Source: Gaeumannomyces sp. JS-464
Taxonomy: Eukaryota > Ascomycota > Sordariomycetes > Magnaporthales > Magnaporthaceae
Direction of reading: 5' to 3'
Length of the DNA stretch: 64,000 nucleotides
Assembly: GCA_002197995.1 (NCBI GenBank)
Contig: NGZR01000009.1
Location: forward strand, 124,001-188,000
The notes below the pieces were generated by a model, which was given only the letters and a program-made list of their open reading frames with translations, made no database searches and was not told the origin of the DNA. The stretch's first letter is position 1, and every line of letters begins with the position of its first letter. A program made the position numbers and the translations under genes. Of this stretch, positions 45,115 through 57,016 are shown piece after piece.

Positions 45115-48100
45115 TCATTTGGCCTCCTCCGGGCCGTCCGCCTGGCGGCCCTGAGGCCCAGACGGGATCTGGTGAGCCTGCTGAGGCCCTTGGCCGTGGC
45201 CTTGGAAGTTCTTGTGGTTGTTGCCACCATAGCTGTTGTTGCGGTGCTGGTTCCCGTAGTTGTGCATCTGCTGAGGGCTAGTCCCAAACTGCTGTGGCCC
45301 GGCGCCATTGTAGCCGCCCCTCGTGTTCACTATCGCCAATCGTCAGCTTGTCTGATAAACCACCATAGACAAGGAAAACCGGTTATGTGTAGCGCTTACT
45401 GTGACCAGGGTGGCCTGATGGGAACACGGGCTGCTGGAACTGCATGTTGGGGCTGACGCCGTACATGGGCTGGCCCTGCTGGGAGCCCTGCTGTGCCATC
45501 ATGGGCGCAGCCGGCCTTCCCGGGCTTGGGTAGCCGCCAGTAGATCCAGGGATCGGCTGTGGCGGGGCCGCGCCGCCGTGAGGGACGAACTGCTGGTGTG
45601 CCCCAGCATACATTGGCATCTGTGGGCCGCCAGCCACAAGGCCGTTCGGGGCCGGAAGGAACTGAGAGGGCAGAAGCGGAACGGTCATGGGGCTGTTCTG
45701 CTGCGGCATGTACTGCGGGTTGTTGGAGAAGGAACGGAAGTTGTTCATCTGAGGAGTGCCTGGCATAAAGGGCGGCATCACCCCCTGGTTATAGGGGAGC
45801 TGCGCCGGAGAGCCCATGGTCGGAGGGGGGTATCCAATAGGAACCTGGGCTATCCTGGGGGAGGCGTACGACTGTGCAGAGTTGGAGTGCATCATCCTAT
45901 TATGATCGTCGTTGCCGCCGTTGAAGGGAACATGGGGCACATGGCCATGCTGACCGCCGTGCATCTGCATGGGCGGCATGTGAGGTGACTGCCGAGGCGC
46001 TAGGTTATGAGCACCGTGTTGCAGGTGGAAAGGCAGCTGGTGTTGGTGAGCCATCTGCGGATACGAGTGCGGGGGGTTGGGTGTGGACAGGGCGCCGCTG
46101 GAGTAGGGCAGCTTCTCGAGATACTCCGAGTACGTCATGTGCATCGTCGAATCACTCTTCTCATCGTCCTTGAGCTGGCGCCAGGTTGGGAGCGTGTCGT
46201 AAGATGGACGCAGGCCCTCGTTCTCATCCCAGTTGCGGGCCTGGGGCGGCGTGAAGGTCTTGATGTGTGAGAGGATATAGCACTTCTTGGCGTCGATAGC
46301 CTTGGTCTTGCGGCGGATCAGCTGACCGGCAATAGGCGGCGGCGCCTGTATCTCGGGGCGCGGGCTTGAGCCATTGCTGGGGCCAGCTATGTTCGGGTTG
46401 AAAGTCGAGGCGAAGGGGTTAGGCCGGAACTCGTGGCTGTTGGGATTTAGCTTGGGCGCAACATGGCCTGGCTGCATCGCCGGCATGCGACGGTCGTATG
46501 GCATCGTGTTAGCCGGGCCTGTCGGGGGCTGGCGCTGGTCTGGGCCAGGGTGCATCACCGGGCGCGAGTGCCTGTCCTGCTCGACTCTTCGGAGACGCTC
46601 GCCGAGGTTTCCTCCAACCTGGCGGCCTTGGCCAGGGCCATACTGGCCCGAGGACCTGTCGCCGCGGAATTGGGGGTTGCCGCCATATCCGGGGGCGAAC
46701 GGCTGGCGGCCGCCTTGGTGACGTTGGTTCGGGTTCGCCGGCGACGGCGCGTGCTGCGGGCCACCGGGCCTGGCTGTGGCACGAGTGTCTGGGCCCGCGT
46801 GGGGGCCGAGGTATTTCCGGCAGCGGGTTGCTCCTTGGCCGCCTTGATCGGCTCCTTAGCCGGCGTCGCCGATTCCTCCTTCGGGGCCGTCTTGGACTTT
46901 GCTACCTCCTCCGCATTCTGCAAAGCCTTTTCCTGGATCGCCTTTTGCTTCGCCGGGTCCTTGGCAATGATGGAGATGAGGTCGCTAGGCACGGGCGTGG
47001 AGAGCTTGAAGGTATTCGCAAACTTCTTGAGCTCTTGAAGCTTGACGTGAGCGTCGGCCTTGGCCTTGCTAGTGCGGACCTTCTCGGCCTGGACCCGCTG
47101 TTGAATAGCAAAGTTCTTGAACTCCTTCAAGACGTCGTGCTCGACAGTCGAGGTAGCGCTCGGTGCGGCCGCGCCTGGCTTGCCTTGAGGAGAGACAGTC
47201 CTGCCCGTGGCAGCAGATGGACGTAGCGAAGCTGTTGTCTTGGCATCGCCCGTCTTATCCGCAGGCTTCGTCTCGGAGGGCTTGGCCTCTGCCTTGGGTT
47301 CAGTCTTCGGTTCGGCCGCCTTCGTTTCCGTGGGCTGGGCTTGAGGCGTCGGGGGTTTGGCAGCGGGAGCGGCCGCGGCCTTAACCTCCTCCTGCTTGTT
47401 GGCCGGTGCCTTCTTCGACTGACCGCCCTTGAGCTGTGCAGAAATAATGGCCGGGTCTACCGGAGCGCCATACGAGGTTGCTTGGGCAGCAGGGGCACGC
47501 CTCGCGGGAGGCGTGTACTTGTTTTCCCGGCCCTGTAGGGGAGCCACGTCCTGGCGGCGAACACCGCTGTATCTGGAGAGAGAGAGAGTTAGCTCGCGAA
47601 CGTGCTTGGCGGTGGGGGAGATGGATGGCGTCAACAGCTTACTTGTCCTCCTCGTCACCCTTTTTGTCGTCCCCGCCGGCATAATCCATAACACGCTCTT
47701 CGGCAACATGCGCCGTGGCTGGCGCACTGCGCTCAATCTCTCTGGCCTTCTTGTCCGCAGCAGCTAACCTCTCCTTGTACTGAGGATGGCTCTTGTCGAT
47801 TGTGGTGGTGTAAATGCTCTCGTGGTAGTTGGTCTTGACGTTAAACAGACGCTCGTTTGCGGCGAACTGGTCCCACGGACGGCCATCGTTGGAGGAAGAC
47901 TCTAGACTCATGTTGACATCACTTCCGCCGTCAGGCTGCCAGGGCTGGAGCACGCGCTCGCCAGCCTGGCGTGCGTTCGAGATGGCACTGTCCGTACGAA
48001 AGCCCGGGCGGTTTCCTGCTGAAATGTCAGAATGAGTCGCATCCCGCTCATCTGGGCCGGTGGCATCATACCATTTGCAACTTTGGTGTCATTCTTGTTT

Positions 48101-49299
48101 GCATTGCCACCCACAGGGCGGGCATCTGCCACATCCTTCCTCGAGAAGGTCATATTCTGCTGCTTGTTTGCTCCGTTTGCCATGTCGCCGGCGAGTCTTC
48201 GCTGCTGAACCATCCTCAGGGAAAAGGTCGAGGGGTCGGCCTGGTTGTTGGCATAGATGCCTTCGAATTCGGCGCCGGTGTTCAGGGATATTCGTACGCG
48301 TTGCCCCTATATGGAGATGGATGACCTTACGTCAGAGCGCTGCTCCCCAGCCCAGAAAGGCGAGCATGGGTGTTTCGAGAAAACCAAGGAGAAGCAGAGG
48401 CAATAGAGGAGGTCATAGGAGAGAAATGGGAGAAGGGCGAGGAGGGAGAAAAAAGAAAGAAAAAAAAAAAGAAAAGAAAAAAAGAGAAAAAAATCAAAGG
48501 TGATGCGAATCCGTGCACCCGGGGCGTCAACCCTGTCAGGAGCGGCAGAGAATGTCCGAATGCTAACATGGGCCCAAGCGCATGGGAACAACCGGGAGGG
48601 ACAGAGAGGGTAACAAGGCGGGCGGAAGAGGCTTCTCGAGGCGGGAAGACGGGCTTACCTCTCGGAGCGAGTTGGTGGGCGACGGGGTCGAGGCCGAGGG
48701 CTGCTGCTGCTTGCTGCTGTTGGCAGCGTTGAAGTTGTTCTGTGGTGGAGTCTGGGACGATCTACCCGTGAGTGGGTTCTTGGCGCCAGCAGCCCAGGCC
48801 TTTTGCTGCGCGACGGGAGCTTGTCTGCAGCGGGCGCCAGAGTCAGTCCAGGGCAAAGCGAGCGAATTGACGCGACAATGGCCGGGCCCGAGTGCGGTGG
48901 ATGGAGACAGGGAATAGGAAACAGCTTCGAGAGTGGAATTCGTCACATGGGAAGAAGTGCAGGCAGGGGAGACGCAAGCCGTAAGGTTTGGCGTGGTAGC
49001 TTTTTCTTCTTTTTTTTTTTTTTTCTTTTTTTTTTCTTCTTCTTCGGTCGGTGGTAGCTGGCGGAGCAGCGCGGGCAGCTGGCGGGCAGGAGCCGACCCA
49101 GCAAAAAAATGGGGCCAAGGGCACAAAAGGGTCTCGTGTCTCACCTGGTGGTCGGACTCGGGCTGTTGACGTTCTGCTGCAAAGCCCTGGCCTTGCCGTC
49201 GCCTCCAAGCTTGCTGCTATACAACGGCCGCGCCGGCTTGGAATCGGTAGGAGTTGCCGACGGTTGTTTTGCAGCTGAGGGGCGGTGATTTTCGTCCAT
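45115..49299 (-). CDS. PBP1: Pbp1/ataxin-2 homologue (Lsm-type, LsmAD and PAM2), six exons
   Basis: Poly(A)-binding-protein-binding protein, which acts in mRNA metabolism, poly(A) length control and stress granules. Exons: 49299-49145, 48824-48659, 48306-48072, 48015-47643, 47572-45400, 45329-45115, about 1,105 residues. The Lsm-like block VRISLNTGAEFEGIYANN is near 48260. The LsmAD block WDQFAANERLFNVKTNYHES with IYTTTIDKSHPQYKER is near 47770-47870. A PAM2 motif, KLNPNSHEFRPN (about 46420-46455), should bind the MLLE domain of Pab1. The rest is Pro/Gln/His-rich and disordered, ending in an Asn/Gly/Gln-rich tail (last exon). The frame slips once near 46795; one added base makes the total length a whole number of codons. 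Splice sites fit well, though the 352-nt intron between exons 2 and 3 is large and its ends are less sure. The cell presumably needs this gene, so an indel error is likely. Confidence 0.88.
48420..48500 (+). repeat. purine tract inside a Pbp1 intron
   Basis: A/G-only stretch on + strand, hence polypyrimidine on the coding strand, inside the intron 48307-48658. A similar T-rich tract (49008-49039 on +) lies in the first intron. Confidence 0.7.
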
Positions 49300-51242
49300 G
49301 GGTGCGCAGTGATGGTCAATCCGCCTGCCTGACTGGCCCAAGCGGCGGCTTTCTAGCGGGACGGCGGGTGCTCGCTTGGGGATGCTGGGGGACGCTGGGG
49401 CTGGGATGCTGTCCGGCGCGGGCAGCTGGGCCTGGGAGAAATCAATGCTCAGGAGTGTCTGGGTTGGCGTAAGATTGAGGAGCGGAAAGGGCGACGGGGA
49501 CCAAGGTGCGGTGGCTGGCTGTGCGCAGGTGCGGTGCGGCAGAGGCGCGGCAGAAACCGAGGTGGGCGTTTGGACGGACAGAGCTAGAGCTGGTCGCAGA
49601 TCAGGAGTCGGATGGAGGGTGGGAGACGGTGGAGGGCAGACGCCGGCACGCCGTTGCAGAAGCGGGCAATTCTCCCTTGCAGAGGGCGGCAGCAGGATGC
49701 AGATGAAATGGATGCGGCGAGATAGGACACGCGCAGGTTGCCAGAACCAACAGAACACCCGAGATGGAGGCTGGTGGCGGTGGGCGGCAAGCAGGAGAGA
49801 GCGGAGAAGAGTGCTCTGATCACAGCGAAACTCTCGACACGACAACAAAAAGTATCCGTGCCCAGGACGATACCACAAAGCGCATTGGGCCGGCCTGGCG
49901 CCCCGTCACAGCTCTTTCTTTGATCAGGCCCTGAAGTTGGCTTGTTGCCCCCTTCTTTCACTTGTCGTTTCTTTTTCCTCTTCTTTTTCGTCACTTGTCT
50001 TTTTTACTTCTTTCCCTTTTTTCCACTTCCTTTTTTTTTCTCGTCTTCGGTTTTTTTGCTCTTGTTCAAATTATTATCTTCGGTTGTTTTTGTGGTGGGC
50101 AAGTGGTCAAGCTGTCAAGCCCCGAACAATGCTGTCTGTGGTGGGCACGCGGAAGACGAAAGCGGACTCGGAAACCCCAGGCAGGTCACGACGGCTCGTC
50201 GGCGTCGGGGAAAGAGGACGGGCGTGGTTGCACCGTGGCAGGATTAGGGGATGGGCGCCAGCACGGTTCGAGCTGCCAGCGAGACGTTGAGGGGCTGTGC
50301 GACAGGCAGGAGGGGTTCGTTGCTCGGCCTGGTGCGGGAGTGAAGGTGGAGGCGCAAAAGGCGACGGCGACGGCAGGCGGAGGTTGCGGGCTGGCGATGT
50401 CTAGGAGGGGCGGAGAGGGAGATGGTCGACTTTCGGGCACTGCTGGCCAGACACAGCACAACCCCACAGTGAAGCAAGCACAGCAGCGGGCGCACAAGGG
50501 GAACCGCCGGCCGAACTACGTGGAACACACAACGCACGGGGCAATTACGAGAAGAAAAGGAAGAAGACGAAGGAGAGACAAGGAATGTGACTGGCGATGG
50601 TCACCGAACAGAAAAGACACAGAGCAAAAAAAAAAAAAAAAAAAAGCGACAGCAGATCTGCACCTGTGGTCGACAGGAAGCATGATGAGGAACATGCTAG
50701 CGCAACCTTGATCCCTTTCGGGCAAAGCTCGCAGGCCTGTCTCGGGCGCTGGCGTGCATCCACGGGGTCTTGTGTGCCTCAGGCATGGCGCCGCCCAACC
50801 CCACATTTTGGCCGCAGAAGCCAGGATCAAGCGGCCTATCAGCTGGCGATGGTCAGGGCGCGGCCGCCTCGGGTCAGCCCAGGGCTGCGCCTGATGGGGC
50901 CACGGGCAATGTTTCAAGCGGTCCGTTGAGCCTCGATTCCGGCCTGCTGTGCCCCCAAAGGGCAGGAAAAGGTGCGTGGCAAAGACGCGCTTACTCTTGG
51001 GAGTTGGGCGCTTATGTCGCATGTGAAGCCACACACGAAGATGCCACTTTCACCGACTCCCTCAGCAGGCAAAAGTCTGGGGTGCAGTGCAAGTGTCCAT
51101 GTCGAATGGGCACCCCCAAATCATGATCCTTGTGCTTGATGTGGACCGGACCGGCACGACACCCCTGCAGGATGCGACGGCCCACGGCAGCAGCTTGACT
51201 GTTCTGGACGCTCAGGACTCGAGGAATAACATCATAGTGAGG
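49300..51242. other. no gene recognised
   Basis: 5' flank of the Pbp1 gene, with T-rich tracts near 49965-50080 and an A run at 50627-50644, then spacer to the monooxygenase 3' end. The ORFs are compositionally driven. Confidence 0.5.
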
Positions 51243-52645
51243 CTAATACCCTGCCAAGTGTTTGAAAAAGTAAAACGCGTGAACCCCAGCCGACGCGAGC
51301 GGCCGCACGATCCACGGCGCATGGAAGCAGGCGTGCATGCTCACAATCTTGGCGATGGCGGCGCGTGGGCTCCCAGGAGCGAAAAAGTACAGCTTCATCA
51401 GGCCGTCGGTAAGCTCGGCGTACTTCTTCGCCCGAGGCCACATCTCCTCCTCGAACCCTTCCACCGCGCGGTCGAGACGCTCCAGCAGTTGCCGGCCAGA
51501 TACCTTCTCGTCGGCTTCGCAAGGACCCCCACGATGGCCGAGGCGAGCCGCCTGGCGTCCTCGAGGCCGACGTTGACCCCCTCCCCAGCATAAGGCGTCA
51601 TGACGTGCGCCGCGTCTCCCACTAGCGTGACCCCGGGCCTGTGCTCCCAGCGGAACCCGACGGGCAGCGCGTACAGGGCGCGCGGTGTGCACTTGCCCTG
51701 GGCCTTGTCGACCGCATCCTTCAAAAGCGGGTGGTAGTCCCCGAAGCTCCCGCCGTCTTGCCCAAGAAGCAGCTCCTTGACCTGCTCCAGCGACCGCGCC
51801 AGCCTCCGCTCCTCGCCGATCCACGCCTCGTCGGCCCGGAAGGCGACGGCGACGCTGAGCTCGCCCGACTCGCCCATCTGCTGCACCGTGACGCGCCGGC
51901 CTTCGGCGCACGCAAAGGTGCTCCCGCGCCGGTTGCGCGCGTGCAGCTCCGGTGTTCGAGCCTCCGGGTCCGGGATCGACATCTCGTACATGCCGAGGCC
52001 GGCGAACGCGGGCTGAACGTCGCTTAGGAACGCGCGCGTCCTGCTCCAGGCGCCGTCGGCACCGACTGTCGGGCCGTAGCCTCCCACGGTCGTGTGATCG
52101 AACACCAGCTGCAGCTGCCTGCCCCGTCCACCGCCATCGCTCGCAGGCTCCTCTACCCGAAGCAGACGGTGGCCCCAGCGGACCATGTTCTCGGGCAGGC
52201 TCTCGGCGAGCAGGCGCCGGAGCTGGCTGCGGTCGATCTCGGGCCGGCTGCCGGCCAGGCGTCGCTCCCTGCCCTCGCCGTTGCTGCTCGAGGACGGGTC
52301 CCAGCTGGAACTGCACGTTGAGGTCCTTATCGGTGATGGATATGGACTCGCCGTCGCACCGGGCGAGCTTCGCGAACGCCTCGAAGAGCCCCGCCTCCCT
52401 GAGCGCCGCCAGCCCCGTGTCGGTGTGCAGGTCCAGCGTGCCGCCCTGCGAGCGGTAGTCGGGTGAGGCGTCCGCCTCGAAGACTGTGCAGGGGATGTTG
52501 GCCAGATGGAGCAGGCGGGCCAGCATGCAGCCTGACGATAAGACTCAGCCAACCGAGATCTGGTTTGGGTTGATTACAGTGCGGAGATACTCTCACCAAC
52601 AGGCCCTGCGCCTATGATCGCGATCTTAATTTCAGGGGCACTCAT
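51243..52645 (-). CDS. FAD-dependent monooxygenase (TetX/aromatic hydroxylase type); frame breaks
   Basis: Flavoprotein monooxygenase of about 445 residues, using FAD and NAD(P)H to hydroxylate a small molecule. Exon 1 (52645-52597) starts MSAPEIKIAIIGAGPVG, the Rossmann GxGxxG loop, and is split by a 65-nt intron (52532-52596, GTGAGA...CAG) before CMLARLLHLANIPCTVFE. The family landmarks follow: QGGTLDLHTDTG, the DG motif TVGADGAWSRTR and the GD motif LVGDAAHVMTPYAGEGVN with VGLEDA. The frame slips near 52290 (after FQLGP) and near 51510 (before LERLDRAVEGFEEEM); the stop is at 51243. All cofactor motifs survive, so the enzyme is probably real. No biosynthetic neighbours are seen, so a detoxifying or secondary-metabolism role is only a guess. 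Substrate unknown. Confidence 0.88.
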
Positions 52646-53664
52646 AGTGAACGTTTTTTAGGCGGTTTGTTGTCCAGTTCCAACAAGGCGCTGCGTTTAG
52701 AAAAACCACAAATGCCATCAAGTGAGAAAGAAAAGGGCCCGGGAGAGTCTTTTATTTCCTCCAGTATCTCATTGGCATGCCTTATAACGCTGGCGCCACA
52801 CGCAGGGAGCTGAACTGGCCGACACAAGGCGTCAGCCGCTAGCCTTCAATCATGTGTCCGCTAAACGACGGGTCGCTTATAAGCGAAAGCGAAAGCGAGC
52901 TGAGTCCTGTTATCAGTCGATACCCCATATGAGGCGGCTTGTTTCCCCAAGAAAGAGAAACCGAAAGAGATATATATATATATAAGAACCCAGGGATAAG
53001 CCAGAGCTGCCAAATTTGATGGAAGATAAATTCTGAACAGATGAACGAAGTGAGAATAAGGGCGCTTGCCCAACCAGTAACCAACGTCAATATGACAATT
53101 AACCGCGCACTTCCAACCACCCCTTCCACCCATCGTCACGGCGGCAGCACACCGCTGGCTGTTTTATATCCTCGAATATCCAGTTCTAGAGCTACCGCTT
53201 TGGGCAGCGGTCACGCACATCGGCCCTCAGCGGCGGTGCTTGCCTGCTCTTGGCCCGCGCGTCTTCTGCATCCTGCTTCTTGTGCCGTGACACAGGTCCG
53301 TGGGCGGCTATGCACAAGCGCCTTTGTGACAGGCAGCTGACGAGTGCTGTCGTCAAACCTGCCTCTCCTATGAGATCTCTGGCACACATTGTCGGCACAC
53401 ATACCTATGACAGGCGGGTTGGATCGGTCCTGTCTCGGGTGTCTGTCCATCCCAACATGCCGCTCGGTAATGCTCAGGTCAGGGCGTCTCCTACCTTGGG
53501 AAAGCACACAATGCGGCCCGGCGCAGTGAATGCAATCCTTGCGTAGAGGAGGGCTTATACGTCCTCCAGCCGCGTCGCCCAGTTTTAAAACTACTCGGCG
53601 CAGGTTCGACGACCAGCATACGCCCTTTCACTCTTCTTTCATGTGAACGAGCCTCACGTCAAAC
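52646..53664. other. divergent promoter region with a short TA repeat
   Basis: Lies between the monooxygenase start (-) and the secreted protein start (+). It has a (TA)n run at 52971-52984. No gene recognised. Confidence 0.5.
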
Positions 53665-54315
53665 ATGCAACCCTTAATCCACCTCCTCGTCCCCGGGCTC
53701 GGCATCACGTCCACCGCAGCAAGCATCGTCAGCCACAGCTTCATCACCGCAAGCACCCCGAATCCCGGTTTCACGGTTCCTAAAGACACGCCCGACGGCG
53801 TCTACTCGGTCCGCCTGCATCAAGACGGCACGGCCAACCACACCTTGATCGGTCACGTCGGCCGGACCGGCAGCGCCGACACCACAGCGATGAGCAGCCA
53901 TATACCGCAGCCGCCGCAAGGAGGTCAGCGCCGCGGCGGCGCCGTCCTCTCGCGGCGCGGCACGTGGGGCGTCGACTGCGGCGGGGGCGGCAACATGGAC
54001 CCGGCCAACGTGCGGGCCGCCGTCGACGGGCTCGCGTCGCTGTGCGGCGGCCAGCGCGGGGCCACGCCGCCGGGCAACGACGTCTACGTGTACGCGCTGC
54101 GCAGCAACATGGCCGCCTTCTTCTGCGTCTTCGCGGGCCCGCCGCGCGCGTGCTACGACGCCGAGTCCCGCTGGGCGTTTGAGCAGATCTCGCGCGTGTG
54201 CGGGGGCTTTGTCGAGGGCTGGATGGACTGGTGGGATGTCAGGACCAAGGAGTACACGTACGGGTACCACAACGTCAACTCGGGGGTTGAGTTTTGCGGG
54301 AGGAGGCACGGGTAG
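53665..54315 (+). CDS. secreted six-cysteine protein, 216 aa, effector-like
   Basis: A single-exon frame runs from the ATG at 53665 to the stop at 54313-54315. MQPLIHLLVPGLGITSTAAS is a plausible signal peptide. A pro-region with TPDGVYSVRLHQDGT leads to the basic cut-site candidates GGQRRGG and LSRR. The C-terminal domain RGTWGVDCGGGGNMDP, AAVDGLASLCGG, AAFFCVFAGPPRACYD, EQISRVCGGFVEGW and SGVEFCGRR has exactly six cysteines, fitting three disulfides, and many aromatics. This layout recurs in small secreted fungal proteins of unknown function; I cannot tie it to a named effector family. The gene is intact and GC-rich, next to housekeeping genes. It could also be a wall or antimicrobial protein. 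Confidence 0.75.
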   Translation: MQPLIHLLVPGLGITSTAASIVSHSFITASTPNPGFTVPKDTPDGVYSVRLHQDGTANHTLIGHVGRTGSADTTAMSSHIPQPPQGGQRRGGAVLSRRGTWGVDCGGGGNMDPANVRAAVDGLASLCGGQRGATPPGNDVYVYALRSNMAAFFCVFAGPPRACYDAESRWAFEQISRVCGGFVEGWMDWWDVRTKEYTYGYHNVNSGVEFCGRRHG

Positions 54316-54651
54316 GGTGAATGTGCATTATTGACAGACATTGAAGAGGATGGAATTCGGGGAGCTGGAGTTCGCTTCAGGGGCGAATCATGAGTGAAAT
54401 CATAGGCTAGTGGGGCCATTCCTAACGTCACTAAAAGGGAACATGCTTACTGATTGGACGCGTCGGTTCCACTTTTGACTTTCATCAAGGTGGTACCTTT
54501 CCCCCTGCTCTCATCGTAAACTTTCTCATCATGAGCTAGACTTGCATGCTCGACAACGCCGGCGTCCCCAATGTAGAAATCCGGCTGGTCGGACCAAAGA
54601 GCACATATTCCTCAAGCTGTCAAGCATAGGTAGACGCTTGAAAGGACCATC

Positions 54652-54742
54652 ATGTCGGCAAAAAGCCCACCGCCAGGCCCCGCGAGACCGGGGTCCTCTG
54701 GCGTCGACAAACGGCAGCCACAAGCAGCATCATCACCAGCAA

Positions 54743-54780
<38 letters not shown>

Positions 54781-56145
54781 ACAGTAGACGCCTTCTTCGC
54801 CTCCCCGCGCGCCGTCTACGTCGCAGCCGCCCTGCTGCGCTGCGGCATGCTGCTCTACGGCCTGTGGCAGGACGCCGTCTCGCCCGTAAAGTACACCGAC
54901 ATCGACTACCTCGTCTTCACCGACGCCGCCCGCTTCGTCGCCGACGGCGCCTCGCCCTACGACCGCGCCACCTACCGCTACACGCCCCTGCTGGCCTGGA
55001 TGCTGCTCCCCACCGCCCTCGGCGGCTCCGCGGGCCCCCGGGCCTGGCGCCTGCTGTGCTTCTCGTCGGGCAAGGTCCTCTTCGCGGCCGCCGACCTCGC
55101 CGCCGGCTGGCTGCTCGTGCGCATCCTCGTCGCCGCCGCCGCCCAACCGCGACGACGACGACAAAGCATGGCGCCGCGCCCGCGCCCGCCGCTTCGCGTC
55201 CGTGTGGCTGCTCAACCCCATGGTCGCCGCCATCAAGCACGCGCGGCTCGTCCGAGGCCTGCTCGGCGTCCTGGTCGCGGCCCTGCTGTGGGCCGTGCTG
55301 CGCCGCCGCGTCGTCCTGGCCGGCCTGATCCTCGGCTTCGGCGTCCACTTCAAGATCTACCCTTTATCTACGCGCCCGCCATCGCGTGGTGGATGGACGA
55401 CGAGCACATGTCGTTGTCGCCCCCGCCGTCCCAAGGACAGTGATGGTTGTGATGGCTCAACAACCGTCGTCCAGCGCATCAGAAACTTCTTCACCCCGCC
55501 CCGCATCCTCCTCGCCGCCGTCAGCCTCTCCTCCTTCGCGGCCCTCAACCTGCTCATGTACGGCCTCTACGGCCACCCCTTCCTCGCCCACACCTACCTG
55601 CACCACGTCACCCGCATCGACCACCGCCACAACTTCAGCCCATACAACACCCTCCTGTACCTCAAGTCCGCGTCGTCCGCCGTCCTGCCCCCGGCTCGTT
55701 CCCTCACCCATCCGGCAGCAGCACCGGCAGCATCGAGTCCGTCGCCTTCCTCCCGCAGCTCCTCCTTTCCACCGTCCTCATCCCCCTGGCCCTGGCCAAG
55801 CGCGACCTCGCCTCCAGCATGCTGGCCCAGACCTTTGCCTTCGTCGCCTTCAACAAGGTCTGCACGAGCCAGTACTTCCTGTGGTACATGGTCCTGCTGC
55901 CCCTCTACCTGCCGCGGTCCTCGCTCCTCGCCGGCGGCGGCCGCCGCAAGGGCCAGGCCGCCCTGCTGCTCTGGGTCCTGGGCCAGGCCGCCTGGCTGCA
56001 GCAGGGCTTCGAGCTCGAGTTCATGGGCCGCAGCGCCTTCCTGCCGGGGCTGTGGCTCGCCTCGCTGGCCTTCTTTCTCGTCAACTGCTGGATCTTGGGC
56101 GTCGTCATCTCCGACGTCGGCGCGTTTGACGACGGCCGGCTATGA
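54652..56145 (+). CDS. GPI14: GPI mannosyltransferase 1 (PIG-M/Gpi14); several frame breaks
   Basis: ER membrane enzyme that adds the first alpha-1,4-linked mannose to the GPI anchor precursor, using dolichol-phosphate-mannose. About 497 codons from MSAKSPPPGPARPG. A serine run from an ATC/TCA microsatellite is followed by the first helix and the KYTDIDYLVFTDAA block with the lumenal DxD-type motif. Later blocks are VWLLNPMVAAI, LGFGVHFKIYP, FIYAPAIAWW, MYGLYGHPFLAHTYLHH, TRIDHRHNFSPYNTLLYL, FNKVCTSQYFLWYMVLLP and WILGVVISD. All are family-typical and in order, but they lie in different frames. Breaks are at about 55140, 55235-55258 (paired +1/-1), 55370, 55440 and 55690. GPI14 is essential in yeast, so this pattern most likely reflects assembly indels. 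I see no introns. Confidence 0.9.
54743..54780 (+). repeat. (ATC)n microsatellite
   Basis: About 12.7 copies of ATC, encoding the serine run near the N-terminus of the PIG-M protein. Confidence 0.9.
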
Positions 56146-57016
56146 AGCCACGTCCCGCTTGCGTAGGGGGAAGGAAGTCTATAAATAAACTCCCTCACAA
56201 ATATATTGGATAGCATAATACAAGCTTTTACAATCCTCAACATAAAATAAAAGACACTCTTGGTCACTAATCTCGAGCCTTGAATTATGTCTGATAAGTG
56301 CTACTAGTAGCCAGCCCGCTGCAACTGATATCAAACGAAGCTAGAGTCTTTGTTTTCTTCCGTGTTGTCCTTCCCACTTAGCAGTAGTACCAACGATCTT
56401 GTTCGGAGATCACCACCCACCCCTTTTTTTCCGTGCTCAGATATCTTGCCCTGAAAAACAGATACGAAAGAAAAAGAAAAGAGGTCTTGTCAAACTAGGG
56501 CTCCCAACGGGCCGGAGCGCAGGAGAAACTCTCAAGTTGAGATTCTTATTCGAAATCGGACAGTGTGAAAATGGAACAATAGAAAGAAGCCAACAAAAAA
56601 GAGATAACAAAAATGAAGTAAAGAGAGGGGAGGGCTGTAAGCCGCATGGTATTATAGTAGAATCACAGAGTCCAACCCTCAAACGCCATGCTGATCCGCC
56701 GTCAAAACCGAAAACAAAGGAGACTAAAGAACCACACAAGACAAGAGAAAGATGGGTCAAGTGGGAAAGCAGTGGAAACGCGCGCGATCCAGGGAGAGAT
56801 ATCAAGATCCAACCACCGCCCCATTAACACCAGTCCGCCGTGACGCAAGGAAACTGTAATGTGAGAGTGTGTACTTGTGTTTGTCACCATGAAGAACAAG
56901 GTCTTCCGAGGGAAGGACCACGAGGTGAGGGACGCAGATAAGGGAAGGAGGTGTGAGAATCCCAAGGGAAGTGACATGAGGGAAACGTCATGTCAAAAAA
57001 GCCACGGAAGGCATCT
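56146..57016. other. convergent 3' region
   Basis: AT-rich spacer between the 3' ends of PIG-M (+) and the F-box gene (-). No coding signal recognised. Confidence 0.5.
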
